A DNA stretch of 64,000 nt from Tetracladium setigerum. Its lineage: Eukaryota; Ascomycota; Leotiomycetes; Helotiales. Under the pieces are notes generated by a model that was not told the origin of the DNA, searched no databases, and saw nothing but the letters and a program-made list of their open reading frames with translations. Each line of letters begins with the position of its first letter. Within the stretch, counting starts at the first letter, position 1. The translations under genes were made by a program, and so were the position numbers. Of this stretch, positions 11,290 to 22,374 are shown piece after piece. The DNA is taken from contig PZJY01000009.1 in assembly GCA_031472005.1 (NCBI GenBank), positions 186,001 to 250,000 on the forward strand, read 5' to 3'.

Positions 11290-11700
11290 TTGGGTGGATT
11301 CACAGGTTCAACATCTTCACTATCTGGTAATCGTGCGAGATAGAGAAAGCGAAGATCTTCCGATAGAGTTTCTTCTCGCGCTTCCCTAGCTTGAAGAGTT
11401 TGATGATACCTCTCACTGCTATCGTCATGCTCCAGTAAAGAACTCCGCTTATAAGTGTACAAATTAGCTTGTTTTGGAAAAGACAGTCTTCCTACTCGTT
11501 GTTTGCATTTTAAAAAGGTGCGAAAGCTGTTGATCAAAAAAAATTTGCTTTAGTATAAGCGGAGATACGGATTTAGCAGTTGGAGGCTAGATTGGATCAG
11601 TTACAGCCGCGGAAACGTAAGAAGGTTTCAAACTAGTCCAAATTCCGAGTTCCCGAATATAAGGGCTATTAGAGACTGTTGGTACGATTAGTATATCTTG
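11290..11700 (+). mobile_element. pogo/Tigger-like transposase C-terminus, stop-riddled relic
   Basis: Plus-strand translation around 11525-11640 gives AVDQKKFALV, stop, AEIRI, stop, then QLEARLDQLQPRKRKK. A one-base shift leads on to QTSPNSEFPNI. This is the conserved C-terminal tail of fungal pogo-type (DDE1) transposases, where both stops are normally Gln codons. The pattern is CAA to TAA and CAG to TAG, as RIP would produce. A 144-codon ORF on the minus strand here is a shadow. Confidence 0.6.
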
Positions 11701-12644
11701 TTCGAAGTGATCACTTGTTATTTAGGGAGACTGCACAGGTCCAACAAAAACTGTTGTATTGCTGGTGTTGTGAAGTCTAAGGAGGAGAACAGGCTGGAGG
11801 CGTGAGGCTCGCTAATATCTACGAGGAGTGTCATGTGACATAAGGTCACATGAGCACCTGCTCCAACAAAGACGCTTAATGTAACGACACAAGGTTGATG
11901 AGCAGGATCACGTATATGTTAATACTGTGAAAGGGGCGAATCAGTATCTTATAGGTTTACTACGAGGGATACAAAAAGGTGACGAAGGAAGAAGGAGGTG
12001 GTAGATGCCCCGGACCCTGTACCGCAGCCTGGTTATGTGACCAGCACGTGATCCACAACACTCAAGAGCGAGCAGGGTTACACTCAAACTTTAGCCGGAG
12101 AGCGAGAAATTGTAGCAATAGATTCGGATTTAGCCGAAGATTCTGACGCTATAGAAGATTGTATGAAAGAACTGGAGTCGTAGACTTATTAAGTATTAAA
12201 TAAGAGTTGTCGTTTTTAAGCCAGGTGTGCCAAAGGGTGGGGGAGAACTTAGTTGCAGTTCAGTAATTAGTATCAAAGCTGGATCATTCCGGCATAGCTG
12301 TCCAAACGAATGGCTGGAACAGTGTATGAATTAATGAATTAAACCTATTTTATAATACAATAACACGTTCCCTAATTATTTCCAAGGAAAATCATCATCT
12401 TCCTCAGCATAACGACGATAAAGAGAGCCTGAAGGTTTCAAGGCACCAAAAAAATAGTGACATGAGGCGGAAAACATTTGATTAAAAATAGTGTTCCAGT
12501 GCAGTCCCTCCCTCCAACGCGTTGACTTCAACTACCTAACGTGCATCTTCTGACCTTACTGCCTTAGGATTCCAACAAGGAGAAATTTATTTAGCGGCGG
12601 CTTAGAACTGTCGATTTTCTCTGCAGTTGCTGTGTGGGCCGAAA
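11701..12644. other. gene-free repeat-derived stretch
   Basis: No intact ORF. A perfect 9-bp inverted repeat with a 5-bp loop lies at 11831-11853. The sequence around 12260-12310 (GTATCAAAGCTGG) loosely recalls the primer-binding region of LTR retroelements, but no LTR pair or gag/pol frame was seen. Confidence 0.35.
11831..11853. repeat. perfect inverted repeat (9-bp arms, 5-bp loop)
   Basis: TCATGTGAC, ATAAG, GTCACATGA. The arms are exact reverse complements. The CATGTGAC/GTCACATG core contains a CACATG-type E-box on each arm. It may be a transposon terminal structure or chance. Confidence 0.6.
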
Positions 12645-14279
12645 CTACTCGTTTAATCCTTCAGGCATGGCTCTTCTATCTACCAGTTGCACAACACTAG
12701 ACTCATTCTGCGCTGGCTTCATCGCGTACTCCACTGCATAAGTTTTTGAGTACGAGATCCCGCTCTTGGTATTTTTGCTTTTCGATACTTTCCCGTGGCT
12801 GGTCGTGACTCGGTCGTCAATTGCTTCGCGAGTACTTCCTAGGCGAGGGAATATGCTGATGAGGATGATACGGAAACTGGGCATGCAGACACACATGATA
12901 CCTACGTCTAGTTCGATTGTTGACCAGATAATTGCTCCGAAAAAGTCCCCTTATGAGATGGGTTAGCATCTGATAATTATAAAACTTAAGTATCTGAAGA
13001 AGTTCCGAAGCCTTACATGTGGGATTTGCGGTGTTTGCAAAATTGGTAAGAGATTTCAGGCGGAGAATGCTCACAACAGTCACGCTACATAGTTAGTTCC
13101 CTCCCAAGATATCCAACAACAGGAAAAAACTTACAACGCACCGACGCTAAACATCAATATGACACCAATTTTTTTCTTTAAGCCCAACTGCAGCTTCCAA
13201 ACCTGCGTTATAGGAAGGATAAGGGTAACAATGTCCAAAACAATGCTGACGCCCGCATTCGCGAATGCAAGAGCATTCATATTCCCACATTGACCAGCAT
13301 GTTCCGTATCCCACTGATTCCAGACATAGCTGAGTGGTCTGCAAATGAGACATACGGCAACGGCGAAAACAATACCTGTAATTGCATTGATGAAAATGAG
13401 GGCCCAAAGAATGCGTCGGAAACTCCGGTCCGGAAAGATACGTAGGTAGAAGAGAAGGAAGGCAATCTTGAGGAGGGCAATTTCCATAAAGTAGATGGGC
13501 TCTGAAGCCCAGACAAACTCAGGTATCGTTAGCTGGCGAAAAGAGACATTTAAGGAAGACTAACGAAGAGCATTCTAGTAATTGAATCAAAGGGGACTTT
13601 CCAAATATCTTGTCCAATTCCATTTCTTGCTGGAATGATTTTAGTTGCGAGCTTCATGTACAAGATGCAATAAAACTCACCGAGTCCGACAAGCCCGAGG
13701 ACTTGTATAGCAGTATTCAGAACCCACAGAATAGTTAATATTACATATAGCTGAGAGAGAAAGGAATTACTGACGAATATCAGAATTATTATCCAGTCAT
13801 CAAACCATACTGAAAAGCCGTCCTTGAATCGTGCGATGAAGCGGAGAGCTATAGAAAGGATAGATAAAGAATAGAACGTTATTCCAACATTTCTATATAC
13901 TTGGGTCTTATTTCGAACAGGGTCGGAGCAGGTAATTGAAGTAATGTTCATTGTCGCTAAGATCTTGGTTAGACTTGGAAAGCCAAGTATCATTTTTTGA
14001 GGGCCTTACTGAGTTGTTCTTTGATACTGCATAATGACTGGACGCAGATTGATATATGAGTGTTGAGAACGGCATCTGCGCAAATACATGCTTGGTCTGT
14101 TGCAGAACATGTAGAGTTTCGAAGGGCGGAACCCAGGCAAGAAGTCTACGGTCATCAATAGGTGCCGTCAAACATGTGCAGTAGGTTCAACATACGGCGC
14201 AACTTGGCATGGATGACTGAGAAATGCTCAATGATATTAATGCCAGAATTCCAACAAATATTCCCGTGATGCCCTTCAT
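12645..14279 (-). CDS. CFEM-containing seven-TM rhodopsin-domain receptor (PTH11-like)
   Basis: Reconstructed from eight exons on the minus strand. Exon 1 (14279-14196) encodes a signal peptide, MKGITGIFVGILALISLSIS. Exons 2-3 (14145-14010, 13956-13771) carry a CFEM domain with all eight cysteines (SCATSC, STC, CIC, SIC, SLC, ITC). Transmembrane helices follow, with FDDWIIILIF, a 21-nt microexon at 13701-13681, NGIGQDIWKVPFDSITRM, LLFYLRIFPDR and CRPLSYVWNQW. The end (12949-12645) is WDFFGAIIWSTIELDVGIMCVCMPS plus a basic cytoplasmic tail. This is the architecture of fungal CFEM-GPCR/PTH11 proteins, which sense surface or host cues at the plasma membrane. The junction near 13533-13565 does not splice cleanly in frame, so one intron border or one base there is uncertain. 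It sits alone among transposon relics. Confidence 0.8.
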
Positions 14280-14874
14280 TGCTTTTGATCCGGTATCTTA
14301 GAAAATTTTGTACAATAAAAGATTTTGAAATGCCCGCACCTAGAGAGGTTCTTTGAGGCCTGGGGAATTTGAAAGATCAGGGGAAATTAATCAAAAAGGA
14401 TATTTCTCGGCAAGTATAGAAGACATCAAGAAGGATGGTATGTATATGAACCACCAATGTTACGCTTAGACCAGTTCACAAGGCCATCATCGATTTGATA
14501 AGACTGGGACCCAGCGCCTTGCAAATATGGGGCTCCGGGGAATGAGCCCAATAAAAATCGAGTTATGTGGCTTGTTGGCTTCTTGTATGGATGCCATTCG
14601 GTTTTAAACTTTTTTCTTTTACTTTATGATATAGGTACCCTAGAACGGCTGTTTTTGGTGTTCAGTGGGGGTGGGATTTGCTCCGTGCTGGAGGCGGAGT
14701 TAGTGGAGAGTCATGGCAACCCCTGGCTTCCCAATCGCATGGCTCGGAGTTAGTTCACATGTCTCGAAACTTTTCTCTTGCATACTTCGTACATGGCTTA
14801 AAGATCTGATCTTCAGTGTCAATGCACCACCGTATCCTTGGCAAATGCGCAGCAATGCTGCTTTTACATTTTTA
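14280..14874. other. upstream region of receptor gene
   Basis: No supported gene. It presumably contains the receptor promoter; the right half approaches the Tc1/mariner relic. Confidence 0.3.
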
Positions 14875-15500
14875 CTAGTACTTCGTATAGCCACCTTCTG
14901 CCAGAATCACTTCGATACATCGATCACCCATCCCCCCAATCAATTCTTGATTTCAGCCTGTGTGTTAGCCTCCCAGGCCTCTAATACTACATTTCTTAAC
15001 CGTGGATAAGATTAGTATACCTCAAGGTTCATCTCCTCAATTGCATCCTTTACTCTATCCCAAATTATCTTAAGTAGATTTGAATCAGGTGAATTTGCAG
15101 GCCAAAAAATGGTGGTAATCCCAATTGCTTGAAAGACAGACTTCGTATGAAGATGCTTTTATGAAGGCGAATTGCTTGATAATTACGTCCAAAGCAGCGT
15201 CTAGGGCATTATAACCTCATTCGCTGCAATGATGCAATACTACGAACCATCTAGAGTTGCGTTCGGGCATAAAACCTGTAGGAAGTAAATGCACCCTGCG
15301 GATTCCCGAAAGTCCTTTGCGTATGTAGATTTAGCTATTCCTGTATGAGTATCTAGCTGGCCCCTTATTTTATCTTTGAAAAAATCAGAGCTGCGATCTC
15401 CAAGATAGATGCAGTACCTTTGAATCCTGCCTTCTTGCTTCTTCTATGCTAAATTCTGTTTAATATCAACACACTTCTCTGTCTCGACAAGTTTCACGAG
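14875..15500 (-). mobile_element. Tc1/mariner-type transposase relic
   Basis: Minus-strand translation at about 15030-15130 gives FWPANSPDLNLLKIIWDRVKD, the C-terminal block of Tc1/mariner DDE transposases that contains the last acidic residue and the following Trp. It continues to LRNVVLEAWEANTQAEIKN, a stop (TGA or TAG type), then the usual GDRCIEVILAEGGYTK. The upstream half is too damaged to read. The element is degenerate and no terminal repeats were found. Confidence 0.7.
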
Positions 15501-16333
15501 TCTCGAGAATATCGTGTCATTATTGGAAATACAATCTTGTTCCCAATTAAAACAATCACCCGGTAATCCAATCTGTAAGACCCGAAACAGGTGATTTGTT
15601 TAGATTCCGGGATATCTTTTGTTTTGGGTAATGATGCAGCCTCGTCCTTTGCCTTATCCCCCCGGCCCTGGGTGGATATCGATGACAGCCTCGCTTCTCA
15701 CAAATACTGTCCCGCATTTACGTCTCTTGCTCGCAGTCCGTAATCATGTTCCGTGTTCCTGCGAAAATACTGCCGGTAAATCCGAGTCTAGCCCAGCCAG
15801 AGGGCGCCAGCCAGCATTTTTGGCGCCTGCTTGCTACCACGAGAAACTGCTGATTTTGGATAGCTTCTCGAATCCTTTGTCAGAGGGTGGCGCAACGGGC
15901 GCGATGGGGAAGTCTGAAACCATGCGCTAGCGGTCTCAAACTCAAATGAGGTCAAGGCAAACTTACGGTCCAAATTATCGGCTGCTAAAAGAACCCCCCT
16001 CCTTATTATTTTGTAGCGCAGTGCGAAGTGTTAAAGGAAAGGAGATATCCTGTAACTTAGTCAAATGAGCCACCTACGACGCTGCGACCTGGTGTTAGGG
16101 CCGCACGCTACTCGAGGAAATACCATACAAGATCAAGAAGCACGAGAAAGAACTGCACGGACCAGTACCTTCTCCCTCTGCCGCAAACTGAACGGGCCGA
16201 CTGCCAGTTCAAACTAATCTTAATATATAGCGCGAGCAAACTCTTAAACCTAATCATAATTCAAACAAATCCTTAAGCCGCATTAATTGCAAGCGGACTA
16301 TTCCTGCCGTAGTATATCACGAAGACATTCACA
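15501..16333. other. gene-free stretch
   Basis: Short ORFs here lack recognisable patterns. The composition changes from mixed to AT-rich. Nothing else was supported. Confidence 0.3.
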
Positions 16334-17721
16334 TTGATAAAAAAAATTCACTTTCGAAACTTCATTCAACTTCTAGACTTTACCTTTTCCTTAGCCTCAC
16401 TAACCGAAATTCTACCTCTAGACAAAGGCGAGGTCTGGCTGCACATGCGACAATCACTATACGAGCGACTTCGAGTAGGTTGGAGCACTTCCTTTCCTAT
16501 GGTCATCGGCAATGGTATTCGTTGTTTCGTTGTCCTCCGAACAGTATTTGTCGCCGATGCTGGCATCAACAAAACTTCTCGAGTGACCTACCAACAAGCT
16601 GTCTTACCTACAAGTCTTCTCGCTAATCACGGGAGCAAATGGACAGACGAACTGATAGCTTTCGATCCCATGGATGAGAAAGTCCGGAATTTGCCACTTA
16701 CGTGGATTAACAGGGATGGGTATAAGTATCAGATTGCGCTAAGCCCGAACGGGCGCTATCTATCCTTTGTGGATGTTGGATCCAATGGCAATTTGGCAGT
16801 GTTCGAGGTCTTAAGAGAGGGCACCTTAAAAGTGGAGCCTGTGAGGGTTATAGGAAGTTAGATCTTTTCTCGGGATACGAAAACCATTTTCCATTCATGG
16901 GCAGATTGCATTGTGCTTGCCACATATACAGATATTTACATGTGGAGTTTTAGGGGTAAGCTCTGCTCCATTCTGTCATCCCGTCAACCAGCATTACAGA
17001 ACCTAAACGATTTGATGGTCTATCAAAGTATCATCATATCTAGATATCAAGATAACTACAGGTATCGAGTAACGTCGAGGGTATGAGTCGCTGATACTTT
17101 TGCAGCAAGAAACAACGTTCTTCGAAATTTGCGGTAATACCAGTACCGAGTTCTGCCATCAATATCGATCTCTACTTGTGGAAAGTACAAAGTTGTTATA
17201 GAAGACGGCACGCCAACTGTGATCGAGTTGCCGGGTTTACCTTCACTCGACGTGGCCCGACCAATCAAAGTGGACCTCCCGCCGAATCTCAGGACCTCAG
17301 TACTATCGGCAGTACAGAAATTTCTCAATTCGGATTACAGCCGGGACAATCACTAAGCAAGGGCTCTCTTGTAAACTGCCGTGACGGTGTGGTCTCTGGT
17401 GTGGTAACAGTCTTAGGTGGCGACGAACTCACCATTAATCTCACCACTGGAACAGAGCGATTGAATCACACTGTAAAACTGATCTCACTCCCTCAATCTG
17501 TGGAGATGACACACACAACACCTACTGTCATTCTTCCTGAAAGGAGAAACGACCCCCTCCTTATGGCCATCAACATGGACTCCAGGCAAGACTATTCAAT
17601 GACTGGGCTTCTAAATCGGCATCTCCCTAGCTTGATTGAGCGAGATGTCCATGCCTTGAAGCAACTATCAACACCTGCGTCTAAGAGAGACATGACGATT
17701 ATGCCAGCCTGGGGATCGTAA
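16334..17721 (+). pseudogene. relic of a large protein's C-terminal WD-like region
   Basis: Fragments in several frames look coding. An open frame at 16334-16861 contains YKYQIALSPNGRYLSFVDVG and NLAVFEVLREG. A following segment reads ADCIVLATYTDIYMWSFRG. About 17190-17310 reads DGTPTVIELPGLPSLDVA in one frame, and 17340-17721 reads DGVVSGVVTVLGGDELTINL in another. The SPDG-like turns and short beta blocks resemble the WD-type tails of fungal NACHT or serine-hydrolase proteins. No single frame links them and stops intervene. Start, end and family are uncertain. Confidence 0.4.
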
Positions 17722-18354
17722 GTATTTCAACTCCACATCGTTTACCGCTGTAGCGCGAAGCTGATTTTATCAAGGAAATACATGTCACTAGAATCAGCAC
17801 CCGCAGCGAACCAAGAGTTTAATTCTCCACCCATTGGGCGGAGTAATAGATGTCTAGCTTTGAATGACAGTCTTCCTAGCAGGTCTTTGAAGCGAAAAGT
17901 TTCGACTGAAGATATTCTTATGCCTTGGGCTCCCCACAAAAGCGGTGATCAGAAGCATTCGACATGATCTTTAGAAACTTTACAACGCGGATTCAACTAA
18001 ATGAAATCGATATGGGAAGCACGGGCTCCCTAACTTCTATTGAGAATACTAGACTGGAGCGTTCCACAGCTAAATCAGATGTACAAAGTCTAAGGATGCA
18101 TACTAAGTTTCCTGAGCGTCGCGCCCCGATAACGCAGGACCTGAAATAACTGATGCCCTCACGTAAGCCCATCAAAATATTTGATCGTGAAGCTCTTGCT
18201 GGCTATGGAGCTCTGATGAAGCATCTCAAACATACTCTCGGTACTGTCTGGACAGATGAGTGTTATCGTTAAATATTTGCTACAAATGTCCGACCTTGGA
18301 CAACCAATACGAATAGAGTTTATCCACTTATAGCCTTTAGTGTCCCCATTCCCT
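17722..18354. other. stretch with possible coding debris
   Basis: Short open frames (17782-17967, 17964-18149) have plausible composition but no family. They may be the tail of the preceding relic. Confidence 0.25.
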
Positions 18355-19364
18355 CTACTCCCAGTACGACAGTGCTGTCACGTTCTTTACATGTGGTTTA
18401 ATCTGGGGTTGATTGTCTGCCTTCCGCTCGATATAATATCCATCGGGAAGATAGCCTTCGATAAGGCTATACCGTCCAGCAAACCGCTTGTACACTTTAT
18501 TGTTAAAGCCTTCGAGGTCAATCCTGAAAGTATTAGCTGTATTCGAAAGCTGGGGTGTTGAAACATACGACTGGCCCATTAATTCTCTCTTCATGGTCTC
18601 GAACTCTTGTAATGTATTATCACCATTATACTTGGCAATCTTCTTCAAAAGCCGTTTGAATGCATGATCTCTGCCCTCGCCGTAAATGGGCGTCATATAG
18701 ACGTCGAATATACCTAGAAGCGAGTAGGCTTTGTCTTCTTTGCGCTTTGTCTGGCGGCTTTCTGCCCATGACAATCGCTGATCAACGCCGAAATCAGATA
18801 GAGGGACTCCGCTAAGCGCTGGGATAGCAATTCCCGTTATCTCGTGAATCTCTCGCTCTAAAGTTTTCTTATCACCAAGTCGATTGCCTTCTCGAGAAAA
18901 AATTCAACTGAACCCGGCGCAAGAAGCTCTTGGAGTGTCCAGCCCCGAGTAAACCAATTGCTTTTCTTGAATTCCAATTCCCATGGCAAGCGTTCAGGTT
19001 TGTCGTAATTTTCAGAGGTAGGACCCGAAACATCTGAGAGGTAGACATAGCATTTAGCTGAATCACGATACCAACGAAACATCGAGTTGATAGCCTCGGA
19101 AAGCTCGGCGCTACTCGATTTGTCGATACAGCATGTGTCGACCTAGAAGTATTGTATACCATCCCGCTTAGCCTGTTCTCCACAAAATCGGATCTTGTCA
19201 TAGCCAGCCTTGTTCTCGCCCGTACTATTTATCAGGTCTTTGAAATTGACCTCTTCGGCGTCCGGACCCCATGTGTGTGAAAGTATGGCGTATCGAGGAA
19301 TATCGTCGAAGTCTTCAGCTAGGCTGAACTCGCCACTGTCGTTATATTGGAGAAGATGCATCAT
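18355..19364 (-). pseudogene. HET-domain protein (HET-E-like N-terminus), interrupted
   Basis: The start is MMHLLQYNDSGEFSLAEDF, then YAILSHTWGPDAEEVNF, the first HET block. The second block reads IQYF, a TAG stop, then VDTCCIDKSSSAELSEAINSMFRWY. The family has Trp at the stop, so TGG has become TAG (about 19143-19145). Further on, RGWTLQELLAPGSVEFF is followed by a frame break at the A-run 18897-18902 (seven bases needed, six present). Family-like LGDKKTLEREIHEITGI resumes in the next frame and continues through RKEDKAYSLLGIFDVYMTPIYGEG to a stop at 18355. HET proteins trigger cell death when unlike individuals fuse. The combination of a nonsense change and a frameshift makes it a likely pseudogene. 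Confidence 0.75.
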
Positions 19365-20285
19365 TCGAATAGAATCGACAGACGGTAGGTAAGAATTTCG
19401 ATGAATTTCGATGAATATCGTCAGGGAGCTTATTCAAAATCATCTGTTGAGTTACAAGTAAATTTGGGTCAAGGCTGGCGCTTACATCCTCCAGTTGACA
19501 CAAACGTCACAGCCACACGTTCAGCAGCCACAATTTTTGTTAGATTTAAATCGAGGTTACTATAATCACACCGCCACGGACCAGGGTCCTTGATCGCTTA
19601 ATTAGAGGAGGTATCAGCCGATGTGGCGATGGCGTGCGACATAGCACGCTCTGGCCGCCACAATACTGAGAATAAACTTTTGCATTGTGGTTATACCTAG
19701 AAATCCATATCTAATCAATCTATAAGTCAAAAAGGGGATAGAGCTTAATAGTGGTGTCGCGAGTCGAATGGTACTAATATAGTGTAAATAGAGGCTCTCT
19801 ATAAATTCAAGAGAGCAGCCACAACGCAATGATAATTTTTCGGATGGGTTGGTTAGGAGTATTCATGAGAGGTTTGTGATAAATTCTAAATAAAAATATA
19901 AAGAAATTTTTACACGTTTATAGATTTAAAGTCACTTGAACTCGAAGTACCTACAATTTGTCTTATTACGGGGTGCGTCTCGGGACGCAGGGACAGACGT
20001 TATCTATTGATTTTATCCTAACAATGCTACTGATATGCAAACTCCAACCAATTCCGACATATTGCAATCTCCCTTTTCTTCCATCCGAAAGTCCAAATAA
20101 TGCTTCTGTTATGTAAAATCCAATTAATTTCCCAAATATGTAGTTTCCTTCACTCTCCACTTCCCTTTTCATTTTTCGAAAATCCAAATAATACTACTGA
20201 TGTGTATCTAAAAAAATGCAATGAATTTCTAAGTGTTGCAATCAGCTTCACATCAAAGCTCCCCTTTCCTCCGTCAAAAAGGTTT
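19365..20285. other. gene-free stretch with degenerate repeats
   Basis: It contains the HET gene upstream region, AT-rich debris near 19860-19950 and, from about 20028, three degenerate tandem units. Confidence 0.35.
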
Positions 20286-20290
20286 CTACT
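20028..20290. repeat. degenerate tandem repeat, three units of about 75-95 bp
   Basis: Each unit starts with a variant of CTACTGATATG, passes through CCAATTAATTTC-like and CTCCCTTTTC-like words and ends near GAAAGTCCAAATAAT. The third unit is the most diverged and runs into the 3' end of the exonuclease gene. Confidence 0.45.
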
Positions 20291-21568
20291 GTTCAGTCAT
20301 GAGACGATATTGAGGCACATAAAAGAAAGAAGGAGCCTTCCCCGCATCACGTCGGTTGGCGGGGTCATACTCGTTAGAGCTGGCAAAGTCAAGCGCCTTT
20401 TGCGATTGATTCATCACATCTTCGTAGGTGAATCGAGAGCGGTGCAGACGGCCCATATACAAATCGTAAAGTTTGGGCATGTGCTCCGTGTCCTGCTCCG
20501 CGTACTGCTTGACGATATCCTTCAGAGGACGCTCGTCGAAAGCGGCATACCCATGCTTGTTAAGATAAGCGCGGCCTCCTTTCTTGTTTTCCTTCCATTG
20601 AGCAGTAGCGGCTTTAGTCGTACCAAGATACTTAGCCTCAAGCTCGATAACGTGGCCTAGGCTACGTCAGCGGGGTGTTGGATCATTCTGTCGAACGGCA
20701 ATCTTCAATAAAGATAGGTCTAAGACGCCTCGAATTCGTACCTGGGCGAGGTAGACCAGAGCATTGACATCATTTCGGAGATCCCAAAAGACTTTGATGT
20801 ATTGGGGTGCTTCCAAAAAATCCTGTAGAGACTCACCATGTGTGCCCATGGTTGTAAAGGCCTTTCGTTTAAGGACGGCCACATAGATAATCCATGTGGT
20901 ATTGCCGATGGTGACCTGAAACAATGACAAGGTCCCATTCTTTGACAAATTATCCCCTCGGAATCGCAAAAGACTAGTGCAAAGCCCTTCTTTAAGTTCT
21001 CCTTGCGTATATTCGGCAAGAAAATCGTTATGAGTTGTTCCAAAGTTTGAATCCAAATGTATACTGGCGGCGATGGTGCAACTATAGGAGATGTGCTAAC
21101 CGAAGCTTTCTTGGCATGGGCAATTGAAGCAGCAATGCACCAAGTGGGCACATCGACCTTTACCTGTCCATCTGTAATTTCAACCTCTGCTCCGGCAGGA
21201 TCAGTGGCCTTGCGTGGGAGCGCAGGGAATTCTTCTTCGTCGACTTCTTCAACAGCGATAGTAGATTCCTCGATCGAAGACAGGGCATTGGCTTGCGTAT
21301 CAGGGACTTCGTTGCTGACTGGATCCTCGTTGTGGACTGGGTTCTCGTTACTGGCAAGATTTTCAGTAGAGGCTCCAAGAGTCTCGTGATCAAGGCGTCC
21401 CTGGAAGACGTTCTTACCTGCTTTTGAACGCTTGTTCTTTTCTTTCTTTGACTGTTGTCTGAGTAAGGAGCCAGTAGAGGGTGAAGTTGGGGTGAGTGTA
21501 TTGACAGCCGAAGCATGTGAGTCTCCAACCTGCTCCTGGTGAGATGCTGGATTCGCTAAGGACGACAT
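20286..21568 (-). pseudogene. 3'-5' exonuclease (RNase D-like DEDD) domain protein, interrupted
   Basis: The N-terminus from MSSLANPASHQEQ is a low-complexity, acidic 150-residue region. The exonuclease-like part reads SLFQVTIGNTTWIIYV, GESLQDFLEAPQYIKVFWDLRNDVNALVY, and later RPLKDIVKQYAEQDTEHMPKLYDLY, matching the fungal 3'-5' exonuclease pattern. Two lesions are visible. One base seems missing near 21054-21064, between PPVY and HLDSNFGTTHNDF. A TGA stop at 20667-20669 lies in frame where CGA (Arg) would restore the pattern. The gene ends at a stop at 20286. The role would be nucleic-acid trimming; fungal homologues are poorly characterised. Confidence 0.65.
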
Positions 21569-22374
21569 CGTTGTGCGTTATTGGAGTTTGTGTCGAAGCT
21601 TGAGACTCGTGGGTGAGGGTCGAGGTGGGTTGACTTGTGACCTGCACTTGTTGTCAATCAGAGTGGTGTGTCGTAAGGAGATGGAGCTGTCGATGTCGGG
21701 AAATCTGGAGAGACTTGATTGTTGAAAAATGTTGACGAAGGTTGGAAGAGAAAAAAATTATTTGACCTTCGAGCAGCCGCTTGACTTGACTTGGTAACAA
21801 GCCTGTTAATTCCCTTGCTGTGGTGAACGGATACTTTGAATTTCGATACTCCTTTGTTGAACAGGAGAACGGGGTATATGTTGTCATTGCTCAGTGATAC
21901 GGTGATGTTGTGTTGAGGGCTGAAAGGTGAGGAGAGTGAAATTGTTCAAAAAGTATCATATGAAGTGAGGATAGAACATGAGATGCGCAATACAGAAACA
22001 GAAGATCAATGGAACAATTTGTTGTTACGAGGATCAGTGGTGTTGATATATATAAAACAAGAAGTACAGCAACAGTGATGTTGTTGCCAAGAGCGGTCGG
22101 TCCCTTTCACCATACTTTCAAACTGACCAAAAGAAATGAATTGTGTACGAAAAAGATAGGCCTTGATTCTTAGCAGTTTCTAAATGGAATGAATAGGCAG
22201 ATGATCGGACTGTTATTCCCTCCATTCTACCAGAAAGTCACTAGAGGTTTGAATATCAAATAGTGATCAAAAGCCAAAAACATCATTGGTCCTCATTTCG
22301 CAGGACACTTATTTTGTACGTTTGCAAGAACAAACATATTGTAACCAAACAATTCAATCCATGTCTCCTGCCCA
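21569..22374. other. upstream region of exonuclease gene / end of HET gene
   Basis: About 0.8 kb with no supported gene. A TATATATAAAA box lies at about 22049-22058, orientation uncertain. Confidence 0.35.

Noticed and set aside
11103..11537. 144-codon minus-strand ORF
   Set aside because: It overlaps the pogo-type relic read on the plus strand, and the family pattern is on the plus strand only.
12250..12320. LTR-retrotransposon primer-binding site
   Set aside because: Only a loose resemblance; no LTR pair or gag/pol frame was seen nearby.
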